In this document: positions 57,804 through 64,000 of the stretch, in pieces
How the letters are laid out: the number at the start of each line of letters is the position of its first letter
How positions within the stretch are numbered: the first letter of the stretch is position 1
Source: Marinihelvus sp963695135
Lineage (GTDB): Bacteria; Pseudomonadota; Gammaproteobacteria; Xanthomonadales; SZUA-36
Assembly: GCA_963695135.1 (NCBI GenBank)
Contig: CAVOGA010000002.1
Coordinates: 434,001 to 498,000, forward strand
DNA length: 64,000 nt
Direction of reading: 5' to 3'
Position numbers and translations under genes: made by a program
Notes under the pieces: model-generated
What the model was told of the DNA's origin: nothing
What the model saw: the letters and a program-made list of their open reading frames with translations, nothing else
Databases searched by the model: none

Positions 57804-59573
57804 GTGAGCGAGGAGTCCCAGGAGTATTCGCCCGGCGCCGTCTACCGGCGCCTGTGGGGTTATACGCGTCCCTACTGGTTGATGTTCGGTGTGGGTGTTT
57901 TCGGCGCCGCAATCGAAGCCGGCATGCAGGCGGTGTTCGTCAAGCTGATTGACCCGCTGGTCGACCGGGTGTTTGTTGCGAAGGACTCGGATTTCGGCCT
58001 GGTCCTGGCCGGCATCATCATGGGCACGGTCGTCGTGCGGGCACTCGGCAACTTTGCTTCGACCTACGGGATGGAGTGGACCGGCCGCCGGGTGATTGCC
58101 GACCTGCGCCGCCAGCTGTTTGATGCCTACCTGGGTCAACCGGCGCGTTTCTTTGACCGCTTTAACGCCGGCCAGCTGATTTCCAAGCTGACTTACAACA
58201 GCGAACAGGTCGCGACCGCCGTGACCGAGGCGATCATTTCCGCGGTGCGCGATGTGCTGCTGGTGGTCAGCCTGGTCGCGGTAATGATTAACCAGAGCCC
58301 CAAGCTGACGCTGACCATGTTCATCCTCGCGCCGATCGTGGCCGTGGTGGTGTCGGTGGTAAGCCGTCGCTTCCGCAAGATCAGTCACCGCATCCAGGAC
58401 TCCTTCGGTGACGTGGCGCACCTGACGGAAGAGGCGGTGGTCGGCCAGCGGGTGATCAAGGTGTTTCTCGGCCAGGCGGAGGAGCGCGAGCGCTTCGCCC
58501 GGGCCAACGAGCAGAACCGGCGCCTGCATCTGCGCATGGTGGCCACCCACATGATTTCCTCCACCACCGTGCAGATCATGGCCGGCATTGCGATCGTGAC
58601 GATGATGGTGATCTCCAGCCGCCCGGCCATGCTGGCGGACATCAGCGCCGGCACCTTCACCTCGCTGCTGGTGGCCATGATGGCAACCATCCCGCCCCTC
58701 AAGCGGCTCACCGGTATCCAGACCAAGTTGCAGAAGGGCATCGCCGCGGCGGAGAGTATTTTCCGGGTAATCGACAGCCCGCGCGAGGTGGATACGGGCA
58801 GCCTCGAGGTGGAGCGGGTCAATGGTGATATCGAGTTCAACAACCTGAGCTTCAGCTATCGCAACGAGGAAGAGGGCGAGGTGCCGGTACTGCGCGATAT
58901 CAGCTTTCGCGTGCCGGCCGGCAGCGTCACCGCGCTGGTGGGGCGTTCCGGTAGCGGCAAGACCACGCTGGCCAGCCTGCTCCCGCGTTTTTACACGGAC
59001 TACCAGGGCCATATCACGATCGACGGGGTTGAGATCAGCGACTACCGCCTGGAGGCCCTGCGGCGCCAGATTGCCCTGGTCAGCCAGGATGTCGTGCTGT
59101 TCAACGACACGGTGGCCGGCAACATCGCCTACGGCGCGCTGGCCGGGGCCGGTGAAGCGGACATCCGGCGTGCGGCCCGGGATGCCTATGCGCTGGGGTT
59201 TATCGACGCGCTGCCCGAGGGCATGCAGACACTGGTTGGTGAGAATGGCATGCGCCTGAGCGGTGGCCAGCGCCAGCGCCTGGCCATTGCCCGGGCCCTG
59301 CTGAAAGACGCGCCGATCCTGATTCTGGACGAGGCGACTTCGGCGCTGGACACGGAATCAGAACGGGCGATCCAGGATGCCCTGGAAAGTGTCATGAAGG
59401 ACCGCACCACGCTGGTGATTGCGCACCGCCTGTCCACCATCGAGAACGCCGACCAGGTCATCGTGCTCGAAGAGGGGCGCATCGTGGAATCGGGCACTCA
59501 TGAGGAACTGCTTGCGCTGGGCAAGGCTTACGCCCACCTCTATCAGAATCAGTTCGACGAGAGCCGGGAGTGA
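57804..59573 (+). CDS. msbA: Lipid A flippase MsbA
   Basis: MsbA flips lipid A-core across the inner membrane. The 589-residue half-transporter has six helices (VYRRLWGYTRPYWLMFGVGVF; TEAIISAVRDVLLVVSLVAVM) and an ATPase with Walker A VGRSGSGKTTLASLL, LVSQDVVLFNDTVAGNIAYG (Q-loop), LSGGQRQRLAIARAL, Walker B LILDEATSALD and HRLSTIENADQV. The start is GTG at 57804, one base after the exbD stop. It overlaps lpxK by four bases. Confidence 0.95.
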   Translation: MSEESQEYSPGAVYRRLWGYTRPYWLMFGVGVFGAAIEAGMQAVFVKLIDPLVDRVFVAKDSDFGLVLAGIIMGTVVVRALGNFASTYGMEWTGRRVIADLRRQLFDAYLGQPARFFDRFNAGQLISKLTYNSEQVATAVTEAIISAVRDVLLVVSLVAVMINQSPKLTLTMFILAPIVAVVVSVVSRRFRKISHRIQDSFGDVAHLTEEAVVGQRVIKVFLGQAEERERFARANEQNRRLHLRMVATHMISSTTVQIMAGIAIVTMMVISSRPAMLADISAGTFTSLLVAMMATIPPLKRLTGIQTKLQKGIAAAESIFRVIDSPREVDTGSLEVERVNGDIEFNNLSFSYRNEEEGEVPVLRDISFRVPAGSVTALVGRSGSGKTTLASLLPRFYTDYQGHITIDGVEISDYRLEALRRQIALVSQDVVLFNDTVAGNIAYGALAGAGEADIRRAARDAYALGFIDALPEGMQTLVGENGMRLSGGQRQRLAIARALLKDAPILILDEATSALDTESERAIQDALESVMKDRTTLVIAHRLSTIENADQVIVLEEGRIVESGTHEELLALGKAYAHLYQNQFDESRE

Positions 59574-60565
59574 TAGCCCGGCGTTTGCAGGACATCTGGT
59601 ACGGAACGCGACCGCCAGGCCTGTTGCTGAAGGGCCTCGAGAAGGTCTACCGGGCGGCCGTGCAGCGCCGCCAGGGTGGCACCGCTGACCCGGATCTCGA
59701 GGGCAAAGCCATCGTGGTGGTCGGCAACATCACTGCCGGCGGCACCGGTAAAACGCCCCTGGTGATCCGGCTGACCAGTCTTCTCAGCGACGCGGGCTAC
59801 CGGGTCGCGGTGATCAGCCGGGGCTATGGCCGGGCGGGCGGGGGGGCAGTGCGGGTGGATGAATCCACCACGGCCCGGGCTGGCGGCGATGAGCCGGTAT
59901 TGATCGCGCGCCGCTGCAATGTGCCGGTGTACGTGGATACGGACCGCGAAGCAGCGGCCAAGCAGGCCTTTGCCGATGGGGCGCAGGTGGTTCTGTCCGA
60001 TGACGGCCTGCAACGCGCAACGCTGCCGCGGCGCATGGAGTTGTGCGTGGTTGACGGCGCACGGGGCTTTGGTAATGGCCGGCTGCTGCCGGCCGGTCCA
60101 CTGCGCGAACCGATAACGCGCCTGGATACCGTCGATACGGTGGTGATCAACGGCGAGGGCACAGCGACGCATCTGCCGGACGGGGCGGTCACCATGCGGC
60201 TGCGGCCTACCGTGGCGCTGCGCCTGGATGGCTCGGAACAGCTCAATGCGGATGAGCTCCGGGACAACCAGGAGTTTCAGGCCCTGACCGCCCTGGCGGG
60301 AACCGGGAATCCCGGACGGTTTTTCGACACCGTGCGCAGCCTTGGCCTGGATCCGCAGCGCTGCGTCCCTTTTGATGATCACCATGCTTTTCGCCCCGGC
60401 GACTTTGCCGGCCTGGAGGGTACGCTGTTGATGACGGAAAAAGATGCGGTCAAGTGCCGTGAATTGTCCGTGGCCAACGCCTGGTACCTGGTCGTTGATG
60501 CGCAGCTGGAGCCTGCCTGGGAACAGCAGTTTCTTGCTCGATGCGAAGCAATAATCAAGCAATAA
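59570..60565 (+). CDS. lpxK: Tetraacyldisaccharide 4'-kinase LpxK
   Basis: LpxK phosphorylates the lipid A disaccharide at the 4' position. The 331-residue protein has a P-loop VVGNITAGGTGKTPLVIRL, SRGYGR, DEPVLIARRC, SDDGLQRATLPR, and a late MTEKDAVKCREL (second domain). Start at GTG 59570 overlaps msbA. A normal-length member. Confidence 0.96.
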   Translation: MIARRLQDIWYGTRPPGLLLKGLEKVYRAAVQRRQGGTADPDLEGKAIVVVGNITAGGTGKTPLVIRLTSLLSDAGYRVAVISRGYGRAGGGAVRVDESTTARAGGDEPVLIARRCNVPVYVDTDREAAAKQAFADGAQVVLSDDGLQRATLPRRMELCVVDGARGFGNGRLLPAGPLREPITRLDTVDTVVINGEGTATHLPDGAVTMRLRPTVALRLDGSEQLNADELRDNQEFQALTALAGTGNPGRFFDTVRSLGLDPQRCVPFDDHHAFRPGDFAGLEGTLLMTEKDAVKCRELSVANAWYLVVDAQLEPAWEQQFLARCEAIIKQ

Positions 60566-60579
60566 AATACATGATAAAT

Positions 60580-61336
60580 ATGTCCTATAATATTGTTATT
60601 CCAGCTAGATATGCATCAGAACGTCTGCCCGGCAAGCTGCTGCTGGACCTGGCGGGCAAGCCGCTGCTCGAGCACGTCTGGCGGGCGGCGTGCCAGGCCC
60701 AGGCAGCAACGGTCGTCGTGGCGACGGATGATGAACGGATTTTTACGACCGTGAAGGGCTTCGGCGGCGAATGCGTGATGACCTCCGCGCAACATACGAG
60801 CGGCAGCGACCGGATCGCCGAATGCGCCGGCAAGCTGGGCTGGGACGATGATCAGCTGATCGTGAACCTGCAGGGCGATGAGCCGTCCATGCCGGCAGCC
60901 TGCCTTGAGCAGGTAGCACGCCTGCTGGCCGAAGATCCTGCGGCTGATGTCGCCACGCTGTGCTGGCCGATCGATGCGCCGGAAGAAATCGAAGACCCCA
61001 ATATCGTGAAGGTGGTGTTTAACGGCGCGGGACAGGCACTGTATTTCAGTCGTGCCGCCATACCGCATTGTCGCGGGGCCTCAGGACCTGCCGAGGCACT
61101 GGAATCCGGCGTGCCTTATTACCGGCACCTGGGCTTGTACGCTTACCGTTACCGCGCGCTGCGGCAATTTACCGCCACGGCGCCTACCGCCCTGGAGCAG
61201 GCGGAGCGCCTGGAGCAGCTGCGTTTCATGGAATTGGGGCTGGCGGTTGCGGGTGGCGGTTGCCGCGCAACACATTCCGCCGGGTATCGATACGGCCCGC
61301 GACCTGGAGCGCGAGCGGGCGGCGCGCAGTCGTTGA
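60580..61336 (+). CDS. kdsB: CMP-Kdo synthetase KdsB, frameshifted near the C-terminus
   Basis: KdsB makes CMP-Kdo, the donor for Kdo transfer to lipid A. The start MSYNIVIPARYASERLPGKLL, NLQGDEPSMPAACLEQV, VAIPHCRG-like region and GVPYYRHLGLYAYRYRALRQF are clear. At about 61241-61245 one extra G in GGGG breaks the frame. Without it the tail reads LGWRLRVAVAAQHIPPG and TARDLERERAA, typical, giving about 251 residues. ATG 60580 is chosen; 60571 is possible. Its first codons are unusually AT-rich. Confidence 0.93.
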
Positions 61337-61395
61337 AAAATGCGCTGCTTAAGCCCATTTCTGGGGCAAGCCTTATGCCTCACGGGACGTTTTTC

Positions 61396-61817
61396 ATGCG
61401 ACTGATCACTGCTGACCCTGTTGCTCTTTGCCTGGCAGCACCGCGCAGGCCGACATCACCGTGCAGGATGCCTGGGTTCGGGCCACGCCCCCCGGTGCGC
61501 GGACCGCTGCGGTCTACCTCACGCTGCACAATTCGGGTGGCGATGACGCGCTGATCGGCGCAGAGTCACCGGCGGCGGAGGAGACCCAGTTGCATACGCA
61601 TCGTCATGAGCAGGGCATGATGCGCATGGAGCAGGTAGAGCGTTTTGACCTGCCCTCAGACTCAGTTATCAAGTTAGAACCCAGCGGTAAACATCTGATG
61701 ATGATCGGTATTTTTCAAGCGATGAAGCCCGGTGAATCGGTAAAGCTGACACTGATCTTTGCGCAGGGGGAGCGCTTGCAACTGGAGGTGCCGGTTCTGG
61801 ACGGCCGTACGTCATGA
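61396..61817 (+). CDS. PCu(A)C-type periplasmic copper chaperone, frameshifted signal peptide
   Basis: PCu(A)C proteins carry Cu(I) to the CuA site of cytochrome oxidase. The copper motif is visible: LHTHRHEQGMMRMEQVE, then KHLMMIG (His and Met ligands). The intact frame starts only after the signal peptide. Two single-base insertions, at about 61400-61411 and near 61432-61435, would create MRLITLTLLLFAGSTAQA as a signal peptide and a protein of about 139 residues. It overlaps the sco gene by four bases. Confidence 0.85.
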
Positions 61818-62429
61818 AGCTGCGGCATCTCCTGCTGTTGCTGGTGGCGGTCGGCGCTTTTGTTGCGGGTATTTTTTTCGCCGTGAGCCCGAAACCCCCG
61901 CAGGAACCGGCCAGTGGTGGATACGTCCTCGATGAGCCGCGACCCGTGCCGCCCTTTGAACTGCTGGATGAACAGGGTAGGGCCTTCACGCAGGAGGACT
62001 TCAGGGGGCACTGGTCCTTACTGTATTTCGGCTTCACCTATTGCCCGGACATCTGCCCCGGTTCCATGGTCGTTATGGCTGATGTGAAGCGCCGCCTGGC
62101 GGGGGAGAGCAGCCTGGACGACCGCTATTACCTGGTGTCGGTGGATCCGGATCGGGACAGCACCGGCGCGTCTTGCCGAGTACGTCAGCTACTTTGATCC
62201 GGAGTTTCACGGGCTGACCGGTGATTTCGCCCAGCTGGACATCATCACGCGCGCTGCCGGCGCAATCTACAAGCTGCCCGAGACGCCGGTGGACGATGAT
62301 TACCTGGTGGCTCACTCCTCCACGCTGACCCTGGTGGATCCGGAAGGTCGCATCCACGCGATCTTCACGTCGCCGTTTGACCCGGAGAAGATTGCAGGCG
62401 ACCTGCAGAGACTGCAGGCCGCCTGGTAA
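61814..62429 (+). CDS. Sco1/SenC/PrrC copper protein, frameshifted
   Basis: Sco proteins deliver copper or act as thiol reductases in cytochrome oxidase assembly. An N-terminal anchor (HLLLLLVAVGAFVAGIFFAV) is followed by a thioredoxin fold with the CxxxC pair in FTYCPDICPG. The frame stops at about 62195 after YLVSVDPDRDST. Removing one C near 62163-62164 restores STARLAEYVSYFDPEFHGL and the conserved His in VAHSSTLTLVDPEG, for about 204 residues. It forms a unit with the PCu(A)C gene. Confidence 0.88.
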
Positions 62430-62439
62430 GGGCAGGGAA

Positions 62440-62979
62440 TCAGAACTTAGCGATGTAGTTTTTCGCCTCAAGGCAGGCGCTGAAACCATTTTTAAAGTTG
62501 GTTATCTGCTCCTGGCTCAATTGGGCTGATTGCGCCGAGGCCGCCGCAATATCCTCGCTGGCTTCTTCTTTTTCCTCGCGCACGCGGTGGCGGCTGCGAA
62601 TAATACCGGCCGCCGCGCCCCACACGGCCGCCTTGCCCGCATCGCCCCCGGCAATCGCCCCGACCAGCGCGCCCGCGGCGCCGCCGCGAACGGCGCCACC
62701 GACGCCGGCGCCGGCGCCCGATGCGGCGACCGCCGCCTGGTCAGCCTGGGCTTGCTGTTGGTTGGCCTGCTGTTGTTTCTGGACGCCGAAAGGGTCCACG
62801 CCGGTGTTGGTGACGGCCCACTGGTAGCAGGTGGCTTCATCTTCGGATTGCTGCTTGGCGCTTTGACCCTTGGCCGGGAACACCTGTACGTCGAGGCTTG
62901 CCGCCAGGGATTGCTGTTGCGCCTGTGCCGCTGATGCGGCCAGGGCTGTCGTGATCAATAGGGTGGTTAATCGTTTCAT
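62440..62979 (-). CDS. Exported glycine-zipper protein
   Basis: The 179-residue protein has a signal peptide (LTTLLITTALAASAAQA), a Gln-rich segment (KQQQANQQQAQADQ), a glycine zipper (GAGAGVGGAVRGGAAGALVG, then GKAAVWGAAAG), and a charged helical tail. Such proteins often span or stick to the outer membrane. The function is unknown. It follows the gene at 62994 by 14 bases on the same strand. Confidence 0.72.
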   Translation of the reverse strand: MKRLTTLLITTALAASAAQAQQQSLAASLDVQVFPAKGQSAKQQSEDEATCYQWAVTNTGVDPFGVQKQQQANQQQAQADQAAVAASGAGAGVGGAVRGGAAGALVGAIAGGDAGKAAVWGAAAGIIRSRHRVREEKEEASEDIAAASAQSAQLSQEQITNFKNGFSACLEAKNYIAKF

Positions 62980-62993
62980 GGTGGTCGCCTCGC

Positions 62994-63410
62994 TTAGTCG
63001 TTGTCTGCCGGCGTGCAGGCGCCGAACACGGTGATGCTTCTGCCGGTTTCCGAGGCTGAGAAGGTCGCCAGCCCGGTCAGCTCCTCGACGTAGAAGGAAT
63101 AGGCACGATCCCGTTCAAAACCCTGCAGAATCAGGTACCCATCCGCGCGCCGTACATTGTCCGCTGCGCTCTGGCGGTTGAGACCGCTGGCCTCGGTCGT
63201 GGACAGCGTGCCCGCTTCTGCATCCACGATAATGAAGCGCGGGATGTCCAGCGAATCGGTATGAAAGGGTTTGCACTCGCTGCCTTCCAGGCAGACCTGG
63301 GCTTCGACGCTGGCGCACAGCATCAGGTCAACGCCTTGCACATTGTCGGCAAGGACCGGACCGGTGCCCAGCAGGGCGGTGCCCAGTAACAGCGGAATAA
63401 TGGACTTCAT
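62994..63410 (-). CDS. Secreted hypothetical protein with cysteine pairs
   Basis: The 138-residue protein has a signal peptide (IIPLLLGTALLGTGPVLA). The mature part has Cys in LMLCASVEAQVCLEGSECKPF and a last Cys in VFGACTPADND, so disulfides are likely. I do not recognise the family. It probably shares a transcript with the glycine-zipper gene. Confidence 0.68.
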   Translation of the reverse strand: MKSIIPLLLGTALLGTGPVLADNVQGVDLMLCASVEAQVCLEGSECKPFHTDSLDIPRFIIVDAEAGTLSTTEASGLNRQSAADNVRRADGYLILQGFERDRAYSFYVEELTGLATFSASETGRSITVFGACTPADND

Positions 63411-63629
63411 GTTGAGTACCTCGTTTCGTAACCTGGTGGAAAGCGCTTGACCCGGCGACTCTAATATCAGGGCAGGGCGAGCGGGCGAGAGCGATTTATT
63501 TGGTCAATGACAGCTGTTTTCACCTGAATTCTGTTATGTTTAGTTTGCGTGCGAGGCATTATATTCCTTCACGTGCACGATCGGCCCGATATTGGCCGAT
63601 GAATCTTTCATCAGGAGACCGGATAGACC

Positions 63630-64000
63630 ATGACGTTTTCGAACCGTTTGATTAAGACCCTCTCGTTGGCCCTGTTGTTTTCCATGGCCCTGAGCACGCC
63701 CCTGCTGGCCAAGGACAAGAAGGAAGACGCCAAGTTGCCCGAGGTGACCAAGGATGGCCTGCATCTGCAGCCGAACACCGAGGCCTATGCCGTCTATGCA
63801 CTTCCTGGTGCGAGCCTGGCCCAGTACGACGAAGTCTGGCTGATTGACTGCTACGTGCAATTCGTGAAGGACTGGCAGCGCAACTATAACCTGGAGGAAA
63901 TCAGCCTTGAGGGCCAGGTATCCAACAGGGAAATGGAAGAGATCAAGAGCAAGGTAGCTGCGGAATTCAAAAAAGTTTTCACCAAGGTGCTGACCGACAA
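63630..64000 (+). CDS. DUF3313-like exported protein, cut by the window end
   Basis: The signal peptide (KTLSLALLFSMALSTPLLA) leads to a Lys/Glu-rich start. Residues about 50-75 (YAVYALPGASLAQYDEVWLID) match the DUF3313 pattern 'vyv.PGa.l..Y..v.id', followed by VQFVKDWQRNY. There is no lipobox cysteine. Only about 123 residues are in the window. Start at ATG 63630, after a CAGGAGA ribosome site. Confidence 0.62.
   Translation, partial: MTFSNRLIKTLSLALLFSMALSTPLLAKDKKEDAKLPEVTKDGLHLQPNTEAYAVYALPGASLAQYDEVWLIDCYVQFVKDWQRNYNLEEISLEGQVSNREMEEIKSKVAAEFKKVFTKVLTD

Overview
The window is 64 kb of high-GC, gene-dense chromosome from a gammaproteobacterium. The evidence is gene content and order: rne next to rluC; lolC-lolD-comEC-exbB-exbD-msbA-lpxK-kdsB in one direction; rsgA facing orn; ppsA facing its regulator ppsR; a GacA/UvrY-type regulator; aat, lolA, moaADE and modABC. 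The order is Pseudomonas-like, but the codon usage and some accessory genes fit a less studied order (Chromatiales, Xanthomonadales or Woeseiales-like). No phage, insertion sequence, CRISPR array or plasmid gene was seen.

Layout. 1-7.2 kb, minus strand: mfd (cut by the window edge), an NhaC-type antiporter, dusB, a TraB-like membrane protein, a small exported protein and rsgA. 7.3-12.5 kb: orn, ppsA/ppsR, a DUF1249 gene, tRNA-Ala and tRNA-Glu, then a tandem 186-bp repeat full of hairpins. 12.5-18.1 kb: a small membrane protein, moaA-moaD-moaE with moaC facing them, a secreted trypsin-like protease, a membrane protein ending in PWGW behind a long leader, and an SRAP-domain protein. 18.2-24.2 kb: an AddB/AddA-like nuclease and helicase pair. 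24.3-29.6 kb, minus strand: rsmC, rimO, and an ECF sigma / anti-sigma-like / PDZ operon. 29.7-33.5 kb: greB, a heat-shock gene hsp20 with a visible sigma-32 promoter and a Shine-Dalgarno-masking hairpin, plsC, a rhomboid protease and an SRPBCC protein. 33.5-43.9 kb: aat, trxB, ftsK-lolA-serS, GNAT-modABC and a YccA-type protein. 44-47.9 kb: tRNA-Ser, two small membrane proteins, an S9 peptidase and gacA. 48-54.3 kb: rne, rluC and lolCD. 54.3-64 kb: comEC, exbBD, the lipid A/Kdo genes, a copper-chaperone pair, two small exported proteins and a partial DUF3313 gene.

The genes are mostly housekeeping: envelope building (lolA, lolCD, msbA, lpxK, kdsB, plsC), translation and tRNA/rRNA modification (dusB, rimO, rsmC, rluC, rsgA, serS, aat), RNA turnover (rne, orn), molybdenum uptake and cofactor synthesis (modABC, moaACDE), and DNA repair (mfd, nuclease-helicase pair, SRAP).

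A global oddity affects annotation. Nine conserved genes (mfd, nhaC, orn, moaC, the S9 peptidase, rne, kdsB, pcuAC, sco) are broken by single-base indels, eleven in all. Ten of them are extra bases, mostly in short homopolymers. Because rne and kdsB are normally essential, sequencing or assembly error is the likeliest cause. These genes are annotated here across the break.

I did not find a clear, entirely new system. The best candidates for follow-up are the sigma/anti-sigma/coiled-coil-PDZ operon, the hsp20 thermosensor-like leader, the tandem repeat behind tRNA-Glu, and the leader plus PWGW membrane protein.
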